Source of the DNA: Pleodorina starrii
Lineage: Eukaryota > Chlorophyta > Chlorophyceae > Chlamydomonadales > Volvocaceae
DNA length: 64,000 nt
Assembly (NCBI GenBank): GCA_030267565.1
Contig: BRXU01000012.1
Span: 928,501 to 992,500, forward strand
Direction: 5' to 3'
Of this stretch, positions 1-11,507 are shown piece by piece. Within the stretch, counting starts at the first letter, position 1, and the number at the start of each line of letters is the position of its first letter. The notes under the pieces were generated by a model, which saw only the letters and a program-made list of their open reading frames with translations, was not told the origin of the DNA and did no database searches. The translations under genes and the position numbers were made by a program.

Positions 1-1981
1 GTGCTATGTGCGAGGGTGTGAGGAACGTTGAGAGAGAGGTGTGGGGGGTGGGTTGGATGATCGGGTGTGTCGGCCGCTGTGGAGTACGTGGCCTGTGGGG
101 CACGTGGGGGAGCTGCGCGGAAGAGGGTGGGGCGTGAAGGGCGAGGCTGTGGGCTTGTTGGGAGGGGCTTTCGGGTCGGGCGCTGTGCGAAGGTGCATGG
201 TGATATGGTGTGATGCGGAGATGTGTGGGATTTACAGGTGGCATGGATGCCGGGGCGGTGGAATTCCGACAGTTGAAGGGCATGCGTGGTTGGGGTTTGT
301 GCCCCCGGGCCCCCCTTGAACCCCAGCTCCCAATTAGGAGGTCTGGCCTGGCCACTCGAAGCCGCCTGTGTGGCCTCACCTTCTCTTCCCCCACTCCCCC
401 GTCCCGGCGCACCGCCCACCCAACCAATACCCCCCCTTTATCCCCGTCCCGCCCCTGGTCACCCCTTCACCCATCCCCGGCCCCTCTTGCCCCCTGCCTT
501 GTTCCTTGCCCGCCGCCTTTTACCCCGCTCTCTTTCAGCGCCTCGGGCCCGCACGGCTCTGAGTCCCTGGTTGCCTTCACAGGCGACAGCGGCTTCATCC
601 CACTGGTGTCTCTGCGCAGCCGGCAGTGGGTGGCCAATCTCAAGATGAGCGGCAACGTGAGGGCGCTGGCTTTCGCACCCGATGGACGCGAGCTGCTGTC
701 TACGGGTGGGTGCCTGGCCTGGCTGGGTGGCTGGGTTGGGGGGCTGGGAGATGGGTGGCAGGGAGATGGGTGGGGTCGGTATGTGGGCAGGCTGGGGCGC
801 GCGTTGGTGTTGAAGCGCGCGGGGAGGAGCCGTACAGCCAGCCGGTACCGGAATGTGCTGCGGTTGCGAAGAACGTCCGCGGACGTGGGCGCACAGCACT
901 GCAAGACCACAGTGGCCCAGCCCCTTCTTCTTCAGACCTTTACCGGTTTACTACCCCTCCCATGCTCCCTTCCACGCCTTGATGTGTTCCCTGTCCCTCC
1001 CTACCCGCTCGTTGTTCCTCTTCTTCCCTGATCACGCCTTGAAAGAAGCCCTTTATACGGTAACAAACCCCCAAACCCCTCCAAACAAACCCTTGGGAAA
1101 AAACAGGCGATGACGGTGTGGTTCACGTTTGGGACTTGCGAACCCGGCGCTGCCGCCTGGCCTTCACCGACGTGGGCAACATCGGCAACGCGTCCAGCCT
1201 GGCGCTGTCGCCCAACGGGAAATTCGTCGCCACCGGGGCTCGATCCGGGGTGGTCAACGTGTATCGCCGAGATGAAGTGGAGGCAACGGCGGCGCACGCT
1301 GCCACGAGTGGCGTCGCCGGAGGGGTGGCTGCGGCACCACTGCTGGTTGGTCACATGTCGGTGACGCCTGCTCGTGAGCTGCTCAACCTGACGACGAATG
1401 TGGACACGCTGGTGTTTAGCCCGGACTCCCAGGTAGGTAACACGGGAACATGGGAACATGGGAACACATTCCAGAGGCGTGCAGGTTATGCATCCCCGTC
1501 CTGGCTCTCCTGAATCCTGACACCACGGCTCCGTTATGAGCCCCGATTCCCCTCTCTCTCTCTGTCCCGCTCGCCGCTTTGAGACCCCAGGCTCAGCTGC
1601 CCCACCTCCCGCTAGCATCTACCCACCCACTGCTGTTTTTGTACTCGTGGGTTCGCGGTTCTGTACCTGTTGTCACCCTCGCATCCACCCTCGCTTCTTA
1701 CCTCCACCCACGTGCTTCCCTGACCCCCCTTCTCCCCTTCCGTCTCCTTCCGCCTCCCTTCGTGCACCCAGATGCTCGCCATGGCCTCCCGCATGAAGCG
1801 CGACGCGCTGCGGCTGGTTCACCTGCCTTCCCTCACCGTCTTCGCCAACTGGCCCACGGGCCGATCGCCGCTGCACTATGTCCACTGCGCCGACTTCAGC
1901 CCGCACTGCGGGATGCTGACCATCGGGAATGCAAAGGGCAGGGCGCTGCTGTACCGACTGCACCACTATCAGCAGGCCTAG
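1..1981 (+). CDS. UTP18: UTP18-like WD40 protein, 3' part (5' end outside window)
   Basis: UTP18 (WDR50) is a WD40 subunit of the U3 snoRNP / small-subunit processome, which acts in nucleolar 18S pre-rRNA processing. Frame-consistent exons are 539-705, 1107-1432 and 1772-1981 with GT-AG borders. A short earlier exon from about 238 is likely, because it reads DAGAVEFRQLKGMR, matching the segment before the last WD repeats. Joined exons give STGDDGVVHVWDLRTRRC, then GKFVATGARSGVVNVYRR, then LVHLPSLTVFANWP and the family-typical ending GNAKGRALLYRLHHYQQA. Reading order and spacing match the C-terminal half of eukaryotic UTP18. A TGTAA poly(A) signal lies at 2034-2038, about 50 bases past the stop. 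The N-terminal half is off the left edge. Confidence 0.88.
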
Positions 1982-3000
1982 GCAGTAGGCAGTTACTGCA
2001 ACGGGGTTGGGTGGAGTGTACCGCAGGATGGGGTGTAAGGTGTGTAGGTGGGGCGGGTTGATTGGTGGGAAGTGGTAGCGGGGTAATTGGTAGGGCACAG
2101 GCGCCCCATCCGTGCGTAGATGGGAGCGGGGCGGGGGCGGGGCCGGGTGTGTATCGGTGGGCTATAGAGAGGAGCTGCACACAGACGGCAGGCTGGGTGG
2201 AGTGGGCAGGTAGCGGATGCAGGCAAGGGAAGTCCCGAGTACCGGTATACGAACAGGTGCACGGTTCGCTCATTGATGATGACGGGTATTGAATGGAGCC
2301 AGTCGCTGGGGCGGCGGAGCGTGAGGTGTATGCCCGGCACATGGTGGGGAACGTGGAAATGCCTCCACGCTCGCCTTGCGTTTTAAGGCGAGACGCCGGG
2401 CGTGAAGCGCCTTTGGGGAGGCATAGCCCTCCGGGGTCACCCCGGTCAGAAAGAAAGAAAAAGAAGGTTTGTCTGAAATTCGACACCCCTGGTCCGGTGT
2501 TAACATCGTGCTCTGCTCTTCGGCATCTCAATGGCGTTTCGATCGACGGTGGCGGTGGTCAGCTGGTCACCAGATGGTGGTGATTGCCGCCGAGCGCAAC
2601 CGCCCAGTTTTTATGTTGGCGTTTTGTAAGCAGTAATGGCGTAACCACGGATGCCACAAATCCCAAAAAGGGGGGGGGGGAGAAGAGGGCATCGCGGCCC
2701 CCCTTTGGATGAGCCGTCCTCACAGAGGCACAGGGACCGTACTCTTCAGAGTCCATCCTAATGCAAGCTGCGTGAGCAGCGAGCAGTGACAAGGGACTGC
2801 GCTTTTTGGCGGGGCTCCAGCGTGAAGCGCCTCGGGGAGCCCCCGCCCTGTCGCCGTAGCGCCTCTTAACGGAACATCGGAGAAGCGGAGGCCTTACCCC
2901 ACTCAACTTGGTGTCCGGTGCCTGTCACAGATTTTTCCGCAATCTCGCGTAACGTCTCCGCGATTCTCGTAGCATGTTGCACCCTACGGTATACCGTACC
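1982..3000. other. Intergenic, repeat-like, no gene recognised
   Basis: This kilobase follows UTP18. It contains an inverted motif around 2372-2394 (CTCGCCTT...AAGGCGAG), GA-rich runs near 2450-2465, a run of ten G near 2670, and the GC-rich hairpin listed separately at 2808-2847. Short open frames near 2520-2600 look like debris and have no recognisable domain. Confidence 0.5.
2808..2847. repeat. GC-rich hairpin, dispersed type
   Basis: GGCGGGGCTCC, then a loop AGCGTGAAGCGCCTC, then GGGGAGCCCCCGCC. The arms are complementary apart from one extra C. Related hairpins with the same AGCG..AAGC loop core occur near 12323-12358 and 49549-49589. This looks like a small mobile or self-copying palindrome; that is inference. 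Confidence 0.55.
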
Positions 3001-3004
3001 GACG

Positions 3005-3720
3005 CAATCTTTTTGCGACGCGGTTATTTTGCGAGGCCAGAAAATATTTAAAATTTGGATATGTAAACGCTATTATTTTGCGAAGCGCCGGTAGGAGTTT
3101 ATTTGTGAACTTTTGAATTTTGCGAGCTCTTGAGCCGTATGTAATAGTTTGCGAACTCGCATCTTATCGTCAGCGCAAAGGCATTGCATTCTACTGAAGG
3201 AATTGGACATACCGGGTGCCATACCTGCTTCACGCCATCCATCCGCCCCAAAACCCATCCGCCCCACAGCCACGGGCTTGGCCTTGGGCTCCTTGCCTTT
3301 CGTAGTGGCCTTCCCGCAGGTTCCCGCGTTCCCGGCTCCCCTCCCCCGTGCAGCAGCCTGTCCACCCGCTCACCCCGCTGCCCTTTATCTCTCTCTGCCT
3401 GCCACGGCCCCTTCCCGACTGGGACGTGCCGGCCCCCGTTGGCTCCACCGCCGTCGCCGCCTCTACTCCCCGACCGGCCGTGCCCGCCATAGCCCCGGCA
3501 GCCCTTCCCCGCCGGCCCCCACAGCGCCCCCACCACCCGCAGCTCGCGGCAAATAATTTATATTTGCGAGAAGATTTTGCGAGATGCCTTGGGAGTTTTT
3601 CTTGAAACTTTAAATATTTGCGAGGGACCCTTCCGAGTTTTGTTTGACACTTTGCGAGGCCCCAAACAGTTAATTATTTATTCGCAAAAAGATTGCGTCG
3701 GTACGGTATTGCAACGTACA
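3005..3720. repeat. AT-rich TTTGCGA minisatellite interrupted by GC-rich block
   Basis: TTTGCGA or TTTTGCGA occurs near 3011, 3027, 3076, 3118 and 3148, then again near 3563, 3575, 3617 and 3651, with an inverted TTCGCAAAAA near 3681. The 42/30-base spacing of the left block recurs as 42/34 in the right block. Sequence between the motifs also resembles: AGTTTATTTGTGAACTTTTG versus AGTTTTTCTTGAAACTTTAA. Bases 3190-3555 between the blocks are GC-rich, proline-codon-like and of different composition, so they look inserted. Confidence 0.6.
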
Positions 3721-4640
3721 AACCCAAAGGCCGCACTCGAGGTCACATCAACGCCTCCGGGCCTAGATTTAATCCAAAAAGGTGCCGCGTGTCTCGTAAT
3801 GGAGTTCTGACATGAGCACATGACGGCGTGAAATGAATCGCACTAACCTATCGCGCACGGAAAGACCCTGCCTCCGAAACCCCGAGACGTGAAGAGCGCA
3901 GAATTACGTTGCGTGGAAATAGATATATCGACATGCGAACAACGCATTTCGATATTTGATACATATCATTCATGTGCGATGCGGCAAGCGCAAGGCTTGT
4001 CAAAGTCAGTCGTTTACACCATTTTTGCGCGACGCGACTCCTCGTGCGCGCCGATACTCTAGTCTTCAATTCCAGCGTGCAACTCGCATCTTCGTGTTCG
4101 CTTTATGATTTAGTGCTCTTGGCTTCTCGGCGTTGTTCGAGTGTCAACAAACAACCTAACAACGCAACGTATGAATACAAACAACTTTTGTAGTCTCCAT
4201 GGTGTGCGGTCGAGGTCACATACCACATATACCATGTATACGCATATACCTAACGTGTACCCTCAGTCTCTACGGATGTCGGGTGAACGGCGATACGGTT
4301 GCGTCCTAGTTGGCAAGACCAACCGCCTTGGACTCACAGTTCGGTAGACAGTGTGACGGTGGTGGATGCAGCTCTAAGCGAAGAAACTCGTGGCTGTTAA
4401 ACAATAAGAGGGCGGTGCCCTCACCCTAGAATGGGCCCAGAAAGCCCCCCAAAGCCCCCCACACTGTAACATACATAATAATAATATACCGTGTTGTTCG
4501 TAAACAATTGTTTACTTGAAGGCGACTCTTCGTTTGAACAAATCGCGTCGAAGGGTCGTCGCGACCCGTGGGTCACTTGCACAGACAACACGATTAAGGT
4601 CGTGCTCATGGCAGGAAGCTGAACACGGTTCGTTGTCTTC
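3721..4640. other. Intergenic, no gene recognised
   Basis: Mixed-composition sequence with only short open frames lacking recognisable domains. Around 4430-4500 a GC-rich stretch ends in CACTGTAACATACATAATA, which resembles the TGTAAC-type 3' ends of the LINE remnants elsewhere in the window; that link is tentative. Confidence 0.4.
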
Positions 4641-4647
4641 ACCTTCT

Positions 4648-5375
4648 TGCGTGCCGCTGGCGTCGTGTACAGGGGCCGTAGCAGGCGGATGTGGTGGAGC
4701 GACTTGACACAGGTGAGCAGGATGAAGAAGGTGGCACGCTTGGTGCTGTGTGGTGGGATGGTAAGTCGACTACCCAGATTCCCACTCCGAAGGTGCGGCC
4801 CTGCACGCCGTAGTCGGTGTAGACATGCCAGTCGCCGACAGGGATGTTGATCCGCTTGATGGCCTTGGGCACCGTGCCGACACCGGCAGCAGGCATGCGG
4901 ACGGTGGTGGCTTCCAGCTTGGCGTGTGGGCAGAGCGGGAAGGCTGGGCCGTGGCTGGCAAGGCCCGACACACCCTGCAGGCGCCTGCAGTACCTGCCCG
5001 CGGCCCTCCTCGTGCACCCCCTCCACGGTCACGTCCCGACGAGCATCCTGCAGGGTGTGTCGGACCTTGCCAGCCACGGCCCAGCCTTCCCGCTCTGCCC
5101 GCGCGCCAACCTGGAGGCCGCCACCGTCCTCATGCCTGCTGCCGGCGTCGGCATCAAATGGATCAACATCCCTGTCAGCGACTGGCATGCCTACACCGAC
5201 TACAGCGTGCAGGGCCGCACCTTCGGCGAGGAGGCCTGGGTAGTCCCGCCACCCCACCATCCCACCACACGGCATCAAGCAGGCCACCCTCTTCCTCCTG
5301 CTCACCCGTTTTAGTCGCTCCACCACATCCACTACGGCCCTTGTACGGCCCCTGTACATACACGACGCCAGCAGC
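4648..5375. repeat. Imperfect inverted duplication of a coding fragment
   Basis: The left arm (about 4648-4981) and right arm (about 5047-5375) are inverted copies around a 65-base spacer. Read on - in the left arm and + in the right arm, both encode the same unrecognised peptide: LASHGPAFPLCP, then MPAAGVG, INIPV(G/S)DWH(V/A)YTDY and VQGRTFG. The arms differ by substitutions and small indels, including a loss of TVPKA in the right arm, and the frames are broken downstream. The right-arm side continues as ELAAELHLLSRAASTTRNRY to about 5500. Neither arm is an intact gene. Transcription through it would give a hairpin of about 330 bp. Confidence 0.75.
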
Positions 5376-7439
5376 ATGCAAAAAAGTCATCACCGCCTTC
5401 CTCAAGGCCACCCGCCTGGAGCCGGAACTCGCCGCCGAACTGCACCTCCTCAGCAGGGCCGCCTCCACCACCCGTAACAGGTACCGGGCCGAGTTCTGCC
5501 TGGTGTGGCACCTGGAGGCTCAACACCAGGCGGATGGCGCTGCCGGCTGATGGGGGCAGCGGCAACAGCAACGGCCGCTGTACCGGAAGCGACAGATATA
5601 CTGCGGCAGAGATGTCTTCCCGTCCGCTAACGCCGTCTCCGTCTCCGCTGCGGTGTCACTTTTTACCCCTCGGCATTAAATTGGGCATGCCGTACTGGCA
5701 CGACAGACTACCCCTGGTGGTACACGGGCTAGCCCGAACAACAGGTTTGATCCCTGCATTAGCCCTGCACACCTCCTCACCCTGCAGTCTCCACCAGCGC
5801 TCCTCGCTCCCCGCATGCACCTGCACCCCCGCCCGGCATACGCTAGGGGCGCTACGGCACCTCGCGGCTCCGGGAGGCCGCGCGCTTGTAGGATTGCCGA
5901 TGTCCGTGTGTGTGAGCATGTGTGTCAGTAACGGCTAAACTTCACCGTTCGCCCAGCTGTTACGCCATTGGAGTCGGGTTTTATACCCTCTACTGCAAAA
6001 GAATGTACTTTGGTTGCCGCGCGTCATCCCGTATAAACACGTTCCTTGGTGTCCATGGAACGAGGCCCGCAGCCAAACCAGCGCCTCGCGCGCTAAACTT
6101 CAGTGCTGCCGCTTACCTTATGCTCTTCAAGGGAAAATTTTGATATCTTAAAAGTGGAACGGTTAGGTATTAGTACACGTTGGGTTACGTGATCAAGTTA
6201 TGGCTACTGTACCGCTCATATTACGCTCGTCAAATAAAAGCTAAATATCTAAAAGTTGATGTTTTACACACTCTATATTACTAAGTTGATATTGATGTTG
6301 TTACAAGCTTCCGCGAGCTCGTCCGCTTCAAACGAATCCAGAGCGCCTGAGGCTCATGAACCGCCTTGCAAAAGCAGACCGAAGCAGACGTAGTAAAAGA
6401 AAAAGTCCTGACAATGCAAGCAATGAAAGAATGGTTATGATTGTGCAAAGCCTGCAGCACTTTACAAAAGCGGCGGAGGTCATTGTCCACTAGCTTTTGA
6501 CGATATTTCTCATTCAGACTGACCGGGGTCACCCAGGGGGGCTCGGCCTCGCCCAAAATTAGCCTTTAACAGCGGCTCAGTGGGATTCGTGTCTAAGTTC
6601 CGTTCCCTGGTTCCAAACATCCTTTTTGTAGCTGACAACCTGACATGCGGCGAAACGGCACTCGCCATGTAGGTCGTCGTCGGGAGCTGAGGGGTCGGTC
6701 AGCAAACAGCTGAAGCGATATCCGCGCCAGTCCGCGATGCAACTGCGTTCAGGAATATTATTGGCAACTGCAGGGTTAATCTACTTGACATTCCATGCAT
6801 TGTTTACTTGAGGTAACAGGCGAACTTTGCCGTTGTTGTCTTAATTTCTTACCGCGTTCGAACTGATAAATCAAAGCAAGTGTGCCCGTGCCGTCGGCAA
6901 ATCAGGGCCAATCTAACCACGCCTGAATTTGAGCGTGGGCAATTCTCACAGCGCTACGGTGCGCTCAGCCTCCAAACGCTCCTTTATTTGATTTGGAAAC
7001 ACAATGGGTAACAGGGAAGGCGACGCTGGTGCTTCGGCTAAGGTAGGGCAGCTACCAAGTTCTGTATGAGTCAGAGAATAATGGGCCCACACACACACAC
7101 CCGTCATGTCCCGACCTGAGTGCATCCTGTGAATCTCTGCGATGGTTGTGAAGGTCGGTGGACAGCGGGGAACGGCTCGACCAGTGGGTTCCTCGCGTAG
7201 CGGCCGCGACCCAACCTGTGTACGGAGGATTTTTTCAGTAACATTACCAATGTACCAACTTAATGGACGATCAATGGGATTCGACTGCAATCCAGGATCT
7301 TGATACTTCCGTTGACTCAATAATCAGATGCGTACGACATCACCAGGTCCCCGGCACTGGTTCATAGTAGTACATGTCTTTAAATATCCCAACGTTCCTG
7401 GCTTGATGATACCTTCTTCCTTCGGACACTCGTTTGCAG
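5376..7439. other. Intergenic, possible gene fragments only
   Basis: About 2 kb without a recognisable gene. Open stretches on the - strand at 6281-6556 (contains DNDLRRFCKVLQALHNHNHS) and 6946-7320 (contains PIDRPLSWYIGNVTEKIL) look protein-like but have no convincing start or family. A short CA run lies at 7088-7101. These may be exons or decayed genes; I cannot assign them. Confidence 0.35.
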
Positions 7440-7472
7440 CTGGCTTTGCCATCTCTTCCAGCTTTCGGTGGC

Positions 7473-10400
7473 ATGCCGGAAGGTCGGCCGACTGGCTCCT
7501 TCCTTCACGCTACACGCCGCGAGAAGGATGCAGCGTACGAGCCGCACGACAACCATGACGAGGGCCTGGAGGAGGTCGTCGGCAATGTGACCTCCCTTGA
7601 CCGTGAAGAGTCCATAGCGGCCGTGACCAAGCTGTGGGAGATGACAGCGTTGACCAGACGCAACTGTAAGGCCAACCAGATCGCACTGGCGGACTTGGGT
7701 GGCATAACACTGATGCTTGACTACGCAGTGGCACGCACAAACGGACAGCCGACCACCGACGATGAGGATGCAGCAAACATGGCGCTATTGGTCAGTAGGA
7801 GTGGCTGTTTTCGAAAATCCGCGCCGAATGAAGATGAGAGGGAAGACTACGGCTAGCGTGGAAGTCAGTCCGTGATGACACGGGTAGTTCACGGCCTGAG
7901 TCCGCACTATGTAGCTGTTATCCAGCTCCTGCGTAATAAGGAGTACCAACTGGGTCCGGGCCCTGATGTAAATGGGCTTCGGCCTGCCTGCTGCCCTGCT
8001 CCGTGCCGTGAAAAGTGCGGTCCCTTGTACGTAACTTCTCGCTTACTAATTTAACAGCCTTAACGAAACCTCGCCTAACCTCGCCTAACTGCCATGTCAC
8101 CGCGCCTAACTGCCATGTAAACCCTGCCACGCTCCTTGATCCGATCCTCGGCATATGCCTGGGTCACACGGCGCATCTCATCCCGGATGCCGCACGCAGG
8201 TTCTGGAAAACTTGTCTAGCAACGTGCAACTCCACCGTGAAATGGCACAGAATACATCGCTACTTGCCTTTCTGGTGGCCGTCATGAGCAAACAGCAGCA
8301 GCGCCTCATACGCTCCAACGCAGCCAAGGTGATGGTGTGCAGTGCATTGCGTCCGGAGAGAACGAAGCCTTCCCCTGACGGACAACTTGGCTGGCCCGCC
8401 ACCCCATTCGTTCTCACTTCGGTCCAGTGCTGCAGACTACGGTACCTACGTCGCCGTGAATACGTGCCACTATTGCTTGGAGTGTTGTGCCAACACTTTT
8501 CTTATCCGGACCTACCGATAATTACCGTCCCTGGCTATGACGCTGCCATTGTCATCAATGCAGGTGCTTGTGAACCTGACCTTCAGTAGCCCCCAGCTAC
8601 AGGACTTCGTGGCTCGTGCCGGCGCAGTGCCTGCCGCACTTGACCTGCTGCGAGAATCTGAGCCGGCGCTCGTGCGCCAGGGAGCCTGGTTGCTGAGTCA
8701 CCTAACCGCGGGCCAGGGTTGCATGGCTCGCGAAACGCTCGGGGCGCAGCTGGATGTGCTGGAGTGCCTCCGGGTACGAAATACTGCGTCCGACGCCGCG
8801 CAAATAAGGCGTCTCGATTTGGGAACAGAACCATGTGGTAGAAATGATGGGAGAATTTGCTCTGATTCGAACCGAGAACTCGATGGGCTCCATATGCATG
8901 ATGATACAAGGCGACCTGCCCTGACCTGATATGCCCGCCAAATTGGCCCACCATCGCATTCCATGTATCCTGTGGCCTTTATGTAGGACATGCTCGCTTA
9001 CAGCGAGGATCCGATCACCAAGGCACGTGTGTGCGAACTGGTGTGCAACCTGGCTCGTGGCGACGCGGAGTCGCACACAAAACTAGTCCGCGTGGGTGTG
9101 GTGCCGATGCTGCTGAAGCTGATCGACCCCGGCACCGATCACCGCCACGCCCCCGAGGTGGTCGCACCAGCACTGTTGGCCTTGGCGGCACTGGTCGCGG
9201 CTGGCGGTATGTCTGTGGTTGGAGGCGCGGAGCTGGAGTCACGGCTGGTTCCGCACCTGGCCGGCATACTGGACTACAGGTGGGGACTGGGGAGGACCAA
9301 TCGTGGTGGGCCAATCGCGCCCGTCTTGCTGCTAAGGAGCATGAAGCATACATATAGCGACGGCGTTGTTGATGCACGCATGAAATGGCCTTCATATTCA
9401 CGGTAGTACGTCTTTCCCCATGGATTGTTGTCACGCCCCTGCCCCTGCCCTGCCAAACTGCGCAGCAACCTGGTGACAGGTGATTCTGAACTGTCCCAAG
9501 TTCTCATGGCCGCCCACACACTCATCTTTGCGCTTGCGCCGTTCGTGGCCAAGGGCAAGGCGCTTGCTGGCATCACAGGCTTGCCAAACCACGTCAAGGA
9601 GTTGCTACAGGCACGCTGGCTCCCAATGGTCTTGGATGAATAGCTCAGCCTTGTGTCCTGTTTCCCCGAGCGCCCGAGGCCCATCGACACCAGCTAATAA
9701 TGCTCAGGCTTTTCTCTCGGTGCATGTCGTTGTGGTCTGGCTTTACCGCACAGGGCTGCAGGCCCAATGAGTGGGATCATGAAAATGGATGAAATACGTG
9801 ACGCACTCAGGGTAGAACCGCAGCGGCTTCCCCGTAATCTCGCCTCTCGGCTCGAGCCGTCTTGAGCATTCTTGACCTATGCAGACCTGCCTGAAGCGCT
9901 CTTGGAAATTAGCTTCGATCCCCAACGGCGTATTTCCGCGCATACCATATCCTATGTTTCCGTGCGTTTAGGAATCTGGCTACATATCCTTCCAGCAGTC
10001 GCTATCGGTGCTGGGCCTGGAGCAACCGCAGTATGTGGCTGCCAGTTTAGGCAAGGATCTGGGCGGGCCGCACTGCTTCGTGGCCAACGCCACACACCAG
10101 GTATATCGGTAACACTGCATCAATGTATGGCTTTAGATGGGTTACATATGAGTATGCCAGATATACTGGCGCTTGGACCACTACCTGTCACGGCGGTGCT
10201 TCCGTACACGGAAACTGGCTCAGTGCTGATAATCCGACGGGCCTCGTCACGTGCAGGTCAATGTGGAGTTGTTGCCGCTATTAAGGCACGACAACGCACA
10301 CATGGTAACGAACGCATGTGCGCGATTGTACCAAATCGCAACGTGTCTGGTAAGTTTGCGTTTGATTCTTGGATAGTGACTACTGTACCGTGATGCAGCC

Positions 10401-11507
10401 ACGGGCCAAACAGACTGTGATCGTTTCGATCTATTCTATTACTGTTATTATTGTTAATTATTATATACATATCATTAGTAATATTAGCAGTAGTAGAAGA
10501 GTTTCATTTCACAATCGAGCAAACTCAACCGAAAGCAGCTAGACAGCGGCTAGACCAGAGACCCCCGGTGCTCTGACGGACACCCTTCCCGCAGCGTGAG
10601 CACCCTGAGGGCCGCCTGGTGCTCACCAATGGCTCCCTGGTGGTGGCGCTGCGGGACCTCCTTGACTCAGAGCACAGCGATGTACTGCAGGTTGGTGGAT
10701 GTTGGCTTGGCTGATAAGAGCTAGGCAGGCTGAGGAGTCGGCATGCATAAATTATTTGTGCCTCTCAGGCAGTATACCGGCTGTGTGCGTGTGTGCTTGA
10801 TTGGCGGCGTTGCATTGTACATAAGCGGGGGGAATCGGGGGAAAAGTAGTGCTGTCCGTTTACGTTTGTCCATATGGGTTAAATATGGCACCATTGCCGT
10901 GCATTTACCTTAGTAAAACATACCTAGACCAGCCTGCCTAACGCGTGCATCCTGCACACCTGCAGTGGCAAGGGAACAGCGGGTGTATAGGGGACTGCCA
11001 TGACTTGCTGTATGGCAACTGGCGGGCCCCAGTTATCGTACGGAAAGTCGTGCAACACGACATGCAAGCTAGCTAGCAACTCAGATACCCTTTCTCAACT
11101 CCTCCGACCTCACATACATGTAGGCTGCTCTTTCTCTGGTCGACGCTCTTGGTGGCATCCCTGAGCTCGTGCCGCTGCTTGTGGACAGCGGTATCATGGA
11201 CGCTGTCAACAGCCTCAGCGACCAGCAGCCGGTGGCGGCATTGGCAAGCGATCAGAGGCGCGCCCTGCATGCCGGCAGCGCGGCGCCGAATACAACAGAA
11301 GAGCCACTGCCGGCACAGGTGCCGCATGTTGAGAATCCGCAACCGCCGTCTCCGAGTGCCAACGGCAATAGGGGCGATAATGTGGAAAGCCGCAATGACC
11401 CTCTGATTAAGTTGCTAGCAGAGCGCACACTGGTCACCATGTTTCTGGCCCAGATTCAGGGGCACTATCAGGAAAACATATTGGTGCACGATGGCCAGGG
11501 GCAGTAG
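7473..11507 (+). CDS. Armadillo-repeat protein, eight exons
   Basis: Exons 7473-7790, 8200-8328, 8564-8773, 8987-9279, 9466-9610, 9996-10100, 10595-10690 and 11124-11507 join in one frame to about 559 residues. The ATG at 7473 is the first in frame. The product is mostly helical ARM-type repeats, for example AAKVLVNLTFSSPQLQDFV, GAVPAALDLLRESEP and TKLVRVGVVPMLLKLIDPG, so it is probably a cytosolic or nuclear scaffold with no catalytic motif. The C-terminal exon has a polar Pro/Asn-rich linker before a last helix (KLLAERTLVTMFLAQIQGHY). The exon 5/6 junction requires a GC donor (CAG|GCACGC) after LLQ; read through instead, the protein would stop at 9643. TGTAA lies at 11950-11954. Vac8-like or ARMC-type families are alternatives; I cannot name the orthologue. 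Confidence 0.72.

Noticed and set aside
1001..1618. 205-residue - strand frame
   Set aside because: Antisense to UTP18 exon 1107-1432 and its intron; no domain.
4421..5377. 318-residue - strand frame spanning the inverted repeat
   Set aside because: It crosses both arms and the spacer in shadow frames of the conserved peptide and ends in low-complexity sequence.
8081..8118. CGCCTAAC repeat as a regulatory array
   Set aside because: Only a few imperfect copies within an ARM-gene intron; too short to support function.
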